Source of the DNA: Odobenus rosmarus divergens
Taxonomy: Eukaryota > Chordata > Mammalia > Carnivora > Odobenidae
Length of the DNA: 64,000 nucleotides
Direction: 5' to 3'
Assembly: GCF_000321225.1 (NCBI RefSeq)
Contig: NW_004450285.1
Coordinates: 5,463,330-5,527,329, forward strand
This document shows positions 33,135 to 44,514 of the stretch, in pieces. Below the pieces are notes generated by a model. The model ran no database searches and was not told where the DNA came from. It was given only the letters and a program-made list of their open reading frames with translations. The position numbers and the translations under genes were made by a program. The stretch's first letter is position 1; the number at the start of each line of letters is the position of its first letter.

Positions 33135-34569
33135 ATTACTTTAAATTCTCTGTTGGTATGTTACCTTTATCTGTTTCACTTAGATATAAGGCTGTAGCCT
33201 TGTCCTGTTCTTTCATTTGGGACAAATTCCTCTGTCTTCACATTGTCTCTAAGTCTCTGTGTCTGCTTCTGTGTGTTAGGAATGTCAGTCATGTCTTCTG
33301 TTCTTGAGGGTAATGGCCTTATGAAGAATGGGTCCTGTTGTGCCCTACAGTGTAGTGTCCCCACTTCCCCAGGGCCTGGCACTTCCAGGAGTGTCTCCAA
33401 TGTGTGCTGTGGGCACTGTGTTTTGTGTCCTGGCTGCTTTATCCTTCAGGCCCATCGTCTGTAGAGGCTGTCTTTGCCTGTTGTGAGCAGCGTTTTGTTT
33501 TTTGTTTTTAAGATTTTTATTTATGTATTTTTGTGACAGAGAGAGAAAGTGAGAGAACAAGTGCACAAGCCCAGAGTCGGGGTGAGGGGCAGAGGAAGAA
33601 GCAGGCCCCCTGCTCAACAGGGAGCTCCATGCCCCACGCCATCCCAAGACCCCAGGATCATGACCTGAGCCGAAGGCAGATGTGTTTAACTAACTGAGCC
33701 ACCCAGGTGCCCTGTTATGAGCGGTTTTAGCTAGATGTGCTGTGGTCTGCTTGTGAAATGAGACCTGTTGGCACCACTGCTGGAACCAAGGCCCCACAAA
33801 ACTCCCAGGTTGGGAGTCATGGTGTGGGAGGGGCTCCACTGCTCTGGGACTGAGGCAAGCATGACTGGGAAGGGCAGTTCCATGGATCAGGGACAGGGTG
33901 GGGTCAGAGGCGTGTGGAGGGTGGGCGGTGTAAGCAAGTTAAGTAGGGAATGTTGGCCCTGTGGTTCAGACAGGGAGCTCTGTGCTTATGCTGAGGGGCA
34001 CCTGCGTGTTTCTTTGTTCCCAAGGGCTCTGTCCATGAATATTGCCTCTCTGGGACACACTCCCAGATAAGCAAACAACCTGCCCACTGTGTGCTCCAGG
34101 TGCTCTTTGGATTGCTATATCCACACTGTATGTCCACAGGTAGTTTGCTTGCCTTCTCTCCAAGAGCAGCATAATGCCCTGCAGGCTCTATCCCAGCCAA
34201 GCCTGCTGACCTTTAGAACTCCAGGCTTTAAGCCCCGCTGGTTGCAAGAACTTACAGAATTTGGCCCCTCTGCTCTCCATGCCAACTGTTATGTGGATTT
34301 GTTCTCCTTATGTGCTCCCCTCCTTCTTGGCAACCGCAGCTCCCTCCCTACTGTAGTGGCCATGATCCCTTTCTCTCCCAAACTGCGGTTCCTAACTTTC
34401 TACCTTCTTCGATGTGGCCTCTTCTCTACCTTTAGTTGTGGAGTTTGTTCTGCCAGTCGTCAGGTCAATTTCTAGGGTATTTAGGATGATTTGATAATTT
34501 CCTACCTGTATTTGTGGGATGAGGCAAGCCTAGGGTCCTCCTACTCTGTCACCATTTTCCCTTGCCGAT
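33135..34569 (-). mobile_element. L1 5'UTR, antisense; 5' end of the rearranged L1
   Basis: Read on the minus strand from 34,569: GGCAAGGGAAAATGGTGACA, GAGTAGGAGGACCCTAGGCT, and on through ACCGCAGTTTGGGAGAGAAA to about 33,140, the form of a carnivore L1 5'UTR. GC content is higher than its surroundings, producing several spurious open frames (33,768-34,475). Interrupted by a SINE at 33,498-33,712. ORF1 and most of ORF2 are missing between this and the ORF2 piece. Confidence 0.75.
33498..33712 (-). mobile_element. Can-SINE, antisense, nested in the L1 5'UTR
   Basis: AAGATTTTTATTTATGTATT, GACAGAGAGAGAAAGTGAGA body, head ending GAGCCACCCAGGTGCCC. Flanks TGTTGTGAGCAGCGTTTT (33,479-33,496) and TGTTATGAGCGGTTTT (33,713-33,728) are diverged copies of the target site. 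Confidence 0.92.
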
Positions 34570-34618
34570 TAGTGAAGATTTTAGATGTCCAGTGGTTTGG
34601 ATATTTTCTGGACATTCA

Positions 34619-35002
34619 CTTTTTTTTATTATGTCATGTTAATCACCATACATTACATCATTAGTTTCTGATGTAGTGTTCCACGATTCATTGTTTGCAT
34701 ATTAACACCCCGTGCTCCACGCAGAACGTGCCCTCTTTAATACCCACCACCAGGCTAACCCATCCTCCCACCCCCCTCCCCTCTAGAACCCTCAGTTTGT
34801 TTCTCAGAGTCCATAGTCTCTCATGGTTCGTCTCCCCCTCCAATTTTTCCCCCTTCATTCTTCCCTTCCTGCTATCTTCTTCTTCTTCTTCTTCTTTTTT
34901 TTTCCAACATATAATGTATTATTTGTTTCAGAGGTACAGGTCTATGATTCAACAGTCTTACACAATTCACAGCACTTACCATAGCACATACCCTCCCCAA
35001 TG
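34619..35002 (-). mobile_element. L1 3' end, antisense, 5'-truncated, separate insertion
   Basis: T-rich tail then GTTAATCACCATACATTACA, TTTCTGATGTAGTGTTCCAC, GAACGTGCCCTCTTTAATAC and, after a (CTT)n tract, AACATATAATGTATTATTTG. Perfect 12-bp duplication TCTGGACATTCA at 34607-34618 and 35003-35014. It landed about 40 bp from the 5' end of the older rearranged L1. Confidence 0.95.
34874..34897 (+). repeat. (CTT)n microsatellite
   Basis: Seven consecutive CTT/TTC units followed by a T run, expanded from the L1 3'UTR sequence in which it sits. Confidence 0.9.
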
Positions 35003-35014
35003 TCTGGACATTCA

Positions 35015-38000
35015 TCTTAAGGTAACAGACATACTGCACTTTGCACTTCCCATCCTAAAGAAATAGGCATGGTATTGGTGAGCCATTTTGGATTTATGAG
35101 GCAGCATTTATCTCATATATCAATACTGCCCTGGTCATATAGTTATGATAGATTCATAATCATAGGAACTATCGGTGCCACAATATTACATATCATCCAA
35201 GCTGTCAGTCATGTGGAATATTGAAATGACCTCTTTAATGCAGCACCTTGTAATAAAACTCTTTGTGGGTAGGGCAGTGTCTTCTAGAATAGTATCCATG
35301 TTGCACAAATGACCACTAAATGATGCTGTGTTCTCAGTCTGTGGGTACCAGAACTGAGGAGGAGAGGCTTGGACCCTGCCACACACATATACAGTGATTC
35401 ACTTGGGGAATTTGTTTCCTTTATTCCTGGAAGTTAAACCACATCATGATTGGAAGTCCCATTTGGAGGGAGCACACAGTAGGGGTTCCACTAAATTTAA
35501 AGCTCTGTCCCTCCTCTGATCATTTGGTACTACTAGTGTTATTAGACTAGCAAACAAGGTAAGGGATTACTGTATGTCTAGGGTAATAGACCCTGCTTAA
35601 AAGGAAGCACTAGATACTGCTGTATAATGGGGGTGGGCAGGAAAATATCTGGAACTTGAGGGATTCACTGGGGCATCTTTGGCTGTTTCCATTCTCAGAA
35701 ATAAAAGTAAGAAGGCAATTGCAAAAACTATGCTCTGAAAAGGGAAAGGATTCAGATGCCAGTTAATGAAGATTTGTGTCATTTCTCTGGGCAGGCACTA
35801 CAGACAAAGGAAAGTGCTGTATGAGGGTGAACAGAATCTAAAATGAGTGGTATAGAAGGAAAACGATGAATAAGGAGGTATAATTACTTGTTCCCTGAGC
35901 CTTCCATCTTAAGGATTTTTTTTTTTAAAGATTATAGACAGTCTTTGTCCACAAGTGTCACCAAGAGAGTGGATTCAGTGCAGATTATGAGCAGATCTGG
36001 ATTTCAGACTCCAGCTAACTCTCTTCATACACTGCCCCATATCCCTTCACTCCGCCTGCTCTTGAAGATATTTCTAGCCTGTTAGTTCTCCCCTTGCATC
36101 TCCTAGGTGCTTCCTCAGCCATATTAAGCACAGAATGGAAACCTTCAGGAGTTAATCCCTATGGGGAATCTCTCAACCAATGAATAAGGGATTTGTTTAA
36201 AAGAATTTTTTTTTTTTTAATTCCCCAGCTTCCTTGATTTTTTTTTAAAACAATTCTGAGGAATGCTCCCTGTGGTGTTGTGGAAGGTTTGAGAAAGATT
36301 AAGTCCCTGTAGTCCCAGCAGTAATATGTCCATTAATGCAATTTTTATTGGCTTTTCACCCTTCTGTGTCTCACTTTTTTCACTACTTCAATTGTATTTC
36401 CTGAGGTCATGTCCCAAATAAACTACCTGCTCCCACGAGTTTGTCTCAGGGCCTGATGGGATCCTAAGATAAGATTACACACAGAAACACACACACACAC
36501 ACATGCACGCACACACACATACTGCAAAATCCTGGATTGCTTAAAAAAAAATTGTGTATCATCATATTTCACATACTGCTTTCGTCTCTTTGTTCATCTG
36601 AAAGTCAACTTCTATTCTTAATGCCATCAAACATTTTAAGTTAGAAAATATTAAGGAAGTGAAAGGTTGGACCAAAATAAGCTAATTCAACCCTTTATCC
36701 ATCTAATATGTATATATAGCAACAGCAGATTTGCTGTCTCAAGTTAAACTTGAAAACAAAAGATACCTCCATGAGAAAAGCATAATGTTTCTTGTAAAGA
36801 CTTCAACCTTGCCAAATTACTTAACAAGGAGAAAAGATACAATTAGACAATGGGAAAGCATGCTAATTTTCATTCCTGTCTAGTTTAGGCTCATTATCAG
36901 AATAAAATGAATATTAAATAGGTCGCCTTAGGCCTTAAGCTTGCAAAAAACAAGTTAGATTGTGAACTGTATTATTGATACATATATATATTTCATATTA
37001 AATTGCCTTGCTCTACAACCTGAACCACACTTCACTATTGCACACCTAATTTCTGCAAGAATACTATTAGTTATTCAAATCATTATACATTTTACCATGA
37101 CTCAAAGTATCATGTATATCTTAAACTACCTTATAAGCTCTTCTAAATTTAAATAAACCCTAGAAAATCCTACTTCACCACATAACTAAATAAAGGCTTT
37201 AATGGAACTGAATTTGATCTAGAAGAGAAATGGGGGGGGATTATGCTTCTATTTTTATTCTTATTTAATATCTATAGGGATTAAATTTTTAAGTAAAAAT
37301 TACATTTAACTTGAATACCCATTAAATATATATTAATATGTGAAATGCAAATTACATTGCCATTTTGTTTTAAAATTATTTTCTACAAAAATTTTGTCAT
37401 TGCAATTTATAGATCCTTGTACAGATATAAAATATTTATCATGCACCCTTTTGTGTCTTATTTTTCTGAACTGCACAATGGATACACTCTTGTACCAGCC
37501 CATATGTGAGGGCTACATGGGCTAATAGTCTAAAAACCCTTAGAACAGTGTCTGGAAATGCAAACGTATTTTATTATAAGTTAAATATATATTTTAATCC
37601 TTAAATAACATTTATATGAATCAAAGAAATAAGGAGTAACCCAGTAATGCACTTTTCAAGAAAGGTAAAAATCTTAGAGTTGCACTGACCAAAGCCACCC
37701 AGATTTAATTTTCAAGGCTAAATGAAATTTTTGATAATTCTAATCTATGAGGAATGTAAGTGATTACTTGTTTCCCATAAAATTCACTTTGTTGGGAAAA
37801 TCTGAAGGTGTCTCCAGTAATAACAGCATATTGCAGTCCCCCCACCAACACCACCACCACTCTCATGGGGGGGGGGTTCCTGAACAACTGGATATATAAA
37901 AAAGTAGGAGAGGTGTAAAAATAACACCTCTATAACTACAAAGACCTTATTTAACGATAGGGTTTTACGTCTGTTGGCCTAGTGGCTTTATTAATACTGA

Positions 38001-38040
38001 AGCTCAGTAGTCAGCCATATCCAGTGTTAAATAACTGAAT
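35015..38040. other. Largely unassigned AT-rich sequence
   Basis: No gene or confidently named repeat. A (CA)n tract at about 36,487-36,521 and T runs at 35,919-35,929 and 36,208-36,220 are visible. A C-rich to G-rich pair (TCCCCCCACC at 37,837; TGGGGGGGGGG at 37,865) could form a small hairpin. Open frames are short. Confidence 0.45.
36487..36521 (+). repeat. (CA)n microsatellite, interrupted
   Basis: CACACACACACACACA followed by TGCACGCACACACACATA. Interruptions suggest an old repeat. Confidence 0.85.
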
Positions 38041-38699
38041 GGATCCTGAACTCAGATGGTGCTTCTTAGTCATTGGGTGTGGTGGCTTAAGTGGTAGAGG
38101 AGCTGCATGATTTCCTACGACACAGCAAGCATGAACATCAGCATATGTATCTGGGTAGTCCTGGGCTAGCCCTCTGTCCTACGCAGTTATGTGGTATGCC
38201 CATATGAATTGTGACCCACACTGTGGGTTTGTGTAGCAGCTACAAAGTACTGAGCTTTTGCATACAAGCAGAAAGCAATTCTGTTCTTGGAGCTGGTCAT
38301 GTTCCCTTTATCTCTCCAAGTAACTCACTGTATAAACAACTCTGAGAAATGGCCCAGATGAAAGAGTGGTCAGGGCCTTGGCTAGAACATCCAAGAAAAT
38401 GCTAAGTCCCACAGAAACCCAAAGAAGACCCTGCCTCCCAACCAGGCAATACCTATCTAAGGACTCTATGTGATGCCTGTTTGAATTGTTTGGTCTACTG
38501 CTTTCCCTTGGCTCTTTCCTTGAACTTGGGCAATTCATCTCAAAGTACACGATTAATACACAGCCAAAAACTTGAGGTTGCTCTCCAAATCTTTGAAATT
38601 CTCTCTTTGTCTTATAGCCATCTATCTGGTATTCTGTCTTACACATGTACCTACCTAGGCCTCCCTGAATTCTGCTTTCTTCCTCCTCAGCCTTGAAAT

Positions 38700-39180
38700 T
38701 CTGCCCACTCTTGTTTGGTTTCCACTTTATAACACAATGTCCTGTAAACTGTCTTCAGGCAGTAAGCTGGGGTAATTGTAGGTTCACTTTGCTTCCTCTC
38801 AGACATCATGATTTTTGCCACTTGATAACTAATATCTGACAAATATTGTTTCATCTGTGTTAATATATATTATCTCTTTTAGATTTTTCTTCCTTTTCCC
38901 CCCTTTTCCTTTCCTTTGCTTTCCTTTCCTCTCCTCTCCTCTCCTCTCCCTTTCTCTTTCTTTCTTTTCTTTTCTTTCTTTCTTTCTCTTCTTTTCTTTT
39001 CTTTTCTTTCTTTCTTTCTTTCTCTCTTTCTTCTTTCTTTCTTTCTCTCTCTCTCTTTCTTTCTTTCTTTTCTTTCTTTTCTTTCTTTTCTTTCTTTCTT
39101 TTCTTTTCTTTGCTTCTTTCTTTCTTCGGAGGATGTTAAAACTTGTTCCTGTTAATCCCGAAGTGGAAATTTCTGTTTTC
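38700..39180. other. Possible ancient repeat split by the pyrimidine microsatellite
   Basis: Left arm CAGGCAGTAAGCTGGGGTAA and right arm GGAGGATGTTAAAACTTGTT with CCTGTTAATCCCGAAGTGGAA resemble consecutive parts of one ancient mammalian repeat, separated by the CT-rich expansion at 38,888-39,127. The family is uncertain. Confidence 0.3.
38888..39127 (+). repeat. 240-bp polypyrimidine microsatellite, (TTTC)n/(CTTTT)n/(TCTC)n
   Basis: Almost uninterrupted C/T strand with blocks of CTCCT, TTTC, CTTTT and CTCTC units. It opens long Phe/Ser/Leu frames (38,857-39,252) that are not genes. Such mirror-like homopurine-homopyrimidine tracts can form triplex DNA and are usually highly variable in length. 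Confidence 0.95.
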
Positions 39181-39402
39181 TTGATTAAATCAGTTGTAAA
39201 GATTATTGATGAGAAGTGCTGCTATGTTACATCTATATTTTATTCTTCATAAATCGGAAATAATTAGATGTTATTTCCATCATTTCCAATGTTTTAATCT
39301 GATACTTTAGAAAGAATATTTCAAATTAGGGATTAATATAAGTTGTCTGGTATGTCTATACCCTAGCTATTATAACTTAATAATAAAAATTATCCTTTCG
39401 TG

Positions 39403-39623
39403 GGGGTGCCTGTGTGGCTTAGTTGGTTAAGTGTCTCACTGTGGATTTCAGCTCAGGTCATGATCTCAGGGTCCTGGGATCGAGTCCCACATCAGGGCTC
39501 CGCACTCAGTAGGGAGTCTGCTTGAGGATTTTATCTCTCCCTCTCCTTCTGCTCCCTCTCTCCTTCCCCCAGTCTCTCTCTTTCTCTCTCCCTAAAATGA
39601 ATAAATAAATCTTTCAAAAAAAG
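39403..39623 (+). mobile_element. Can-SINE, sense
   Basis: GGGGTGCCTGTGTGGCTTAG head, GGTCATGATCTCAGGGTCCT core, a long CTCCCTCTCTCC region and an AATAAATAAATCTTTC end. The duplication ATTATCCTTTCGTG (39389-39402) / ATTATCCTTTCATG (39624-39637) differs at one base. Confidence 0.95.
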
Positions 39624-39911
39624 ATTATCCTTTCATGATACAGTGCAGTCTCAGAAAACCAGAAAACTGACCTTCACTTGCGTATATATATATATATGAA
39701 TCAAGCACTGCATTTTCTTTTTCTTCACCATGATATTTATTCTTATTATAACCACTCAGAAATTAGATCCTTTAGCATGTCACTACAACTGATTAGCTAA
39801 TACCTTATTTGTGGAATTTAAATATACTTTGAAATGTGAGAATAAGCTGTTTTTCAAGTGATTTTCTTGAACAACTGAAAACTATGTTTAAGCTTCAGTT
39901 TAGGCAAGCAG

Positions 39912-42212
39912 TTTTCTTTTTTTTAAATTTTTTTATTGTTATGTTAATCACCAGACATTACATCATTAGTTTTTGATGTAGTGTTCCATGATTCATTGTT
40001 TGTGCCTAACACCCAGTGCTCCACGCAGAATGTGCCCTCTTTAATACCCATCACCAGGCTAACCCATCCCCCCATCCCCCTCCCCTCTAGAACCCTCAGT
40101 TTGTTTTTCAGAGTCCATCGTCTCTCATGGTTCGTCTCCCCCGCCGACTTACTCCCCTTCATTCTTCCCCTCCTGCTATCTTCTTCTTTTTCTTTTTTCT
40201 TAACATATATTGCATTATTTGTTTCAGAAGTACAGATCTGTGATTCAACAGTCTTGCACAATTCACAGCACATACCCTGCCCAATGTCTATCACCCCGCC
40301 ACCCCATCCCTCCCACCCCCCACCACTCCAACAATACTCAGTTTGTTTCCTGAGATTAAGAATTCCTCATATCAGTGAGGTCATATGATACATGTCTTTC
40401 TCTGATTGACTTATTTCACTCGGCATAACACCCTCCAGTTCCATCCATGTCGTTGCAAATGGCAAGATCTCATTCCTTTTGATGGCTGCATAATATTCCA
40501 TTGTGTATATATACCACTTCTTCTTTATCCATTCAGCTGTCGATGGACATCTTGGCTCTTTCCACAGTTTGGCTATTGTGGACATTGCTGCTATAAATAT
40601 TGGGGTGCACGTACCCCTTTGGATCCCTACATTTATATCTTTGTGGTAAATACCCAGTAGTGCAATTGCTGGATCGTATGGTAGCTCTATTTTCAACTGT
40701 TTGAGGAACCTCCATACTGTTTTCCAGAGTGGTTGCACCAGCTTGCATTCCCACCAACAGTGTAGGAGGGTTCCCCTTTCTCCACATCCCCGCCAACATC
40801 TGTGGTTTCCTGACTTGTTCATTTTAGCCATTCTGACTGGTGTGAGGTGGTATCTCATTGAGGTTTTGATTTGGATTTCCCTGATGCCGAGCGATGTTGA
40901 GCACTTTTTCAAGTGTCTATTGGCCATTTGGATGTCTTCTTTGGAAAAATGTTCATGTCTTCTGCCCATTTCTTGATTGGATCATTTGTTCTTTGGGTGT
41001 TGAGTTTAAGAAGTTCTTTATAGATTTTGGGTACTAGCCCTTTATCTGATATGTCATTTGCAAATATTTTCTCCCATTCTGTCAGTTGTCTTTTGGTTTT
41101 GTGGACTGTTTCTTTTGCTGTGCAAAAGCTTTTTATCTTGATGAAGACCCAATAGTTCATTGTTGCCCTTGCTTCCCTTGCCTTTAGCAATGTTTCTAGG
41201 AAGAAGTTCCTGTGGCTGAGGTCGAAGAGGTTGCTGCCTTTGTTCTCCTTTAGGATTTTGATGGACTCCTGTCTCACATTGAGGTCTTTCATCCATTTTG
41301 AGTCTATTTTTGTGTGTGGTATAAGGAATTGGTCCAGTTTCATTCTTCTGCATGTGGCTGTCCAATTTTCCCAACACCATTTGTTGAAGAGACTGTCTTT
41401 TTTCCATGGGACCTTCTTTCCTGCTTTGTCGAAGATTAGTTGACCATAGAGTTGAAAGTCCATTTCTGGGCCCTGTGTTCTGTTCCATTGATCTATGTGT
41501 CTGTTTTTGTGCCAGTACCATACTGTCTTGATGATGACAGCTTTGTAATAGAGCTTGAAGTCTGGAATTGTGACGCCGCCAGCTTTCCTTCTTTTTCAAC
41601 ATTCCTCTGGCTATTCGGGGTCTTTTCTGGTTCTATAGAAATATTATGATTATTTGTTCCATTTCTTTGAAAAAAGTGGATGGTATTTTGATAGGGATTG
41701 CATTGAATGTGTAGATTGCTCTAGGTAGCATTGCCATCTTCACAGTATTTGTTCTTCCAATCCATGAGCATATAACGTTTTTCCATTTCTTTGTGTCTTC
41801 CTCAATTTCTTTCATGAGTATTTTATAGTTTTCTGAGTACAGATTCTTTGCCTCTTTGGTTAGATTTATTCCTAGGTATTTTGTGGTTTTGGGTGCAATT
41901 GTAAATGGGATCGACTCCTTCATTTCTATTTCTTCTGTCTTATGGTGGGTGTATAGGAATGCCACTGATTTCTGTGCATTGATTTTATATCCTGCCACTT
42001 TACTGAATTCCTGTATGAGTTCTAGCAGTTTTGGGGTGGAGTCTTTTGGGTTTTCCACATAAAGTATCATATTATCTGCAAAAAGTGAGAGTTTGACTTC
42101 TTCTTTGCCAATTTGGATGCCTTTGATTTCTTTTTGTTGTCTGATTGCTGTGGTTAGGACTTCTAATACTATGTTGAATAGCAGAGGTGATAGTGGACAT
42201 CCCTGACTCTAA
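39912..42212 (-). mobile_element. Younger L1 3' half (RT, C-terminus, 3'UTR), antisense
   Basis: Plus-strand reading gives the antisense 3'UTR (GTTATGTTAATCACCAGACA, TTTTTGATGTAGTGTTCCAT, GAATGTGCCCTCTTTAATAC, TCTCTCATGGTTCGTCTCCC) and then antisense ORF2 to GACATCCCTGACTCT at 42,198-42,212. ORF2 is the best preserved in the window. The 5' continuation is not ORF2 but L1 5'UTR, so the element lost ORF1 and the endonuclease and early RT regions. Confidence 0.95.
40367..42205 (-). pseudogene. L1 ORF2 remnant, RT palm to C-terminus, inactive
   Basis: Minus-strand blocks: 42,070-41,633 ([20 protein letters not shown] onward, the region after the RT catalytic motif); 41,602-40,909 in two overlapping frames with [16 protein letters not shown] and [20 protein letters not shown]; and 40,969-40,367, a 200-codon open C-terminal piece with the zinc-knuckle-like [18 protein letters not shown] and [20 protein letters not shown]. 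Frameshifts separate the blocks. The RT catalytic FADD motif reads FADN (codons at 42,071-42,082; second Asp changed to Asn), so even this part would be inactive. The N-terminal endonuclease is absent. Confidence 0.92.
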
Positions 42213-43405
42213 AAATGAAAAATGAAAGATTTTTTTAAAAAGGGATTGATAAGCTGTTGGTTGAAAAAGGGAAAAAGAAAAATTCCAAAAAAAAAAGAAA
42301 AAAAAGACAGTTAAAAAAATTAACTTTAACAGACTAAAGAATCATGGGAAAAAAGCCATGAATTCTATGTGCAGTGTTCTCCTAGTGCCGGAGTTCTGCC
42401 ATTCTCATTGATCGGTAAATTTGGTCTTGGCTGGCTGTTCTTGCTGATCTTCTGGGGGAGGGGCCTGTTGCTGTGGTTCCCAAATATCTTTGCTGGAGAC
42501 GGAATTGCCCTGCCCTTGCCGGTCCGGGCTAAGTAATCTGCTCGGGTTTGCTCTCGGGAGCTTTTGTTCCCTGCAAGCTTTCTATACAGTTTTGGATGAT
42601 GAGAGTGAAAATGGCAGCCTCCCAGTCTTAGCGCTGGAGGAGCCGAGAACTCGGGGCCCCACTCCTCAGTGAGCCCCTGTAGAAAAGCAGTCACTCCTGT
42701 CTCCCCCATCTCTGGCCGCATTCCATGCTTACCCGGCCTGTGACTGAGAGTTTCTGTCTCTGGCACATGACCCCACATGGAGTCGCCAAACCCAGCAGAT
42801 TCCTGCGGTGCGCTCTTGCGCCACTTCTCCCCGGGGGAGGAAGGGGAGTCTCCCCGGATCTGCCGCTTGTTGGGTCCCTGCTGGAGGAGCAGTGGCCCGA
42901 CTGTGCCACGGATCATGGTTTATGGCAACCCCGAGCTGAGAGCCCATGCCTCGGCTCCGTCTTTGCCTCCGGCTTCCCCGCTCTGATACCTGGGAGCTCT
43001 GCCACACTCAGGCACCCCCAGCCTTCCTGTGTGCCCGAGGGTCCTGAGACCACACTGTCCCAGTGAGGGTTCCACTCCCTGCTTAGCCACTGGAGCAAAG
43101 TCCCTCAGCAGAGCAGACTTCTAAAAGTTGCGATTTTGTGCTCCGCTGCTCTATCACTTGCCGTTAGGGGCTGATGGAAGTCCCCTCCCCCACCGTCTAT
43201 TCCCGAATATCACCTCGGATTCACTTCTCTTCACGTCCTACCTTCCAGAAAGCGGTTGCTTTTCTGTTCAGAGAGTTGTTGCTATTCTTTTCTTCTATCT
43301 CCTGTTGAGTTTGTAAGTGTTCAGAATGGTTTGATCCCTATCCAGCTGAATTCCTGGGACCAGACGAAATCCAGGTTTCCTACTCCTCCCCCATCTTGCT
43401 CCTCC
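42213..43405 (-). mobile_element. Younger L1 5'UTR, antisense
   Basis: On the minus strand it starts near 43,405 (GGAGGAGCAAGATGGGGGAG), continues CAGGAATTCAGCTGGATAGG and GTAGGACGTGAAGAGAAGTG, and ends in a T-rich tract (42,213-42,345 as A-rich plus strand). GC- and CpG-rich between 42,400 and 43,200, as expected of an L1 internal promoter region. It matches the L1 start at 63,533-64,000 block for block in opposite orientation. Open frames here (up to 183 codons) are spurious. Confidence 0.9.
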
Positions 43406-43409
43406 CGCT

Positions 43410-44065
43410 TATTATTTTAAATAATGAAATTGTTTTGGCTTTTTTAGTTTTAATTTTTTATACAGTTGTGGATAATAGATATAACCCGCATAAACAATAT
43501 CTCTTTGGGTCCTCAGTGATTTCTGAGAGTATAAAGTGGTTATGAGACCAAATTGGTTTTTCACAGGTGCTGTCATAAAATAACAGTAATATGCATTTAG
43601 TAGCGTTGCTGGTAAAATGTATTTAGCACAGAATCAGTGCTTTTTTATACTACTAGTTTTTTTGTTTTCCTTTGTAATCATAATATTCACAGTAATCCTT
43701 TATATGAGAATAATTGCTTAAGATTGATACATTTATGGATTCTTGAGTTCCATCAAAATGCATTAAGTAAATGTTGCAGGATTATCATTCATTATAAAAA
43801 GCAAGACTTAAACATTTTATTTCCAGTTTTATTTGGAGCCAATATGAGCTGTGTGTTAGCTACAACACCTGTGCCTTTTGGGTATTTAAATTACAAATTT
43901 TCTACTACATAATATCTATTAGTGTTAACCATTCCTCACATTGGTCTATCTTCGCTCCAAGATTCAATAAGGAAGATATAAGCAAGAGCAAGTGTTTTAG
44001 AAGAACCATTCACTGGCTGTTATGGGCAGACTTGACAGTTGGGGATTGTAAATTCTATCTTCCCT
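43410..44065. other. AT-rich sequence, no feature recognised
   Basis: A 91-codon frame at 43,637-43,912 has no recognisable motif. Nothing else seen. Confidence 0.5.
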
Positions 44066-44069
44066 TCCA

Positions 44070-44205
44070 AGGACAAGTGAGTATGACCAAGTCTTGGCAC
44101 CATTTGCTTTAATATCCTTCTCTATAAAATAGAAATGATGCTAATGGTTCCCCATGGTGCTCTGAGAGTGGAAGGTTACTAAAGTACTACTGTGAAATGC
44201 TCAGA
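44070..44205 (+). mobile_element. MIR SINE fragment, sense
   Basis: GACCAAGTCTTGGCACCATT, TTAATATCCTTCTCTATAAA and ATAGAAATGATGCTAATGGT, then ATGGTGCTCTGAGAGTGGAA, follow the MIR core order (loss of CCTCAGTTTCCTCATCTGTA to ATCCTTCTCTATAAA). Diverged. Confidence 0.5.
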
Positions 44206-44514
44206 TTTGAAGTGTCACTGTGGAGCAATGTATTAAGAATTTGTAGAATTGTGAAAGTATAAGTCAGTTTAAAGGAAGAGTATCATCACAAATGTGACTC
44301 TCTTTATGGAAGGAACTTTAAATAAATATTGAGTCCCAAAGTGTAGTACTTACTGCTAGATTATTGGTTACTGGATGTAAACACTATTAAATAACTATAT
44401 TCAATTGAATATTAGCAATATTTAAACCTAAACAAAAGGATGCTGAAACTATTATTTGGTTCTTCGAAGAAACAGTGGAGGTTGGAATAATATATTACTT
44501 AACATGATTTTGTG

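Noticed and set aside
33768..34475. Plus-strand frames of 100 and 128 codons
   Set aside because: They are antisense to the L1 5'UTR and have no recognisable protein motif.
38857..39252. 131-codon Phe/Ser/Leu-rich frame resembling a membrane protein
   Set aside because: It is a translation of the CT-rich microsatellite.
42365..43098. Several open frames up to 183 codons on both strands
   Set aside because: They fall inside the GC-rich L1 5'UTR, matching the non-coding L1 start at 63,533-64,000.
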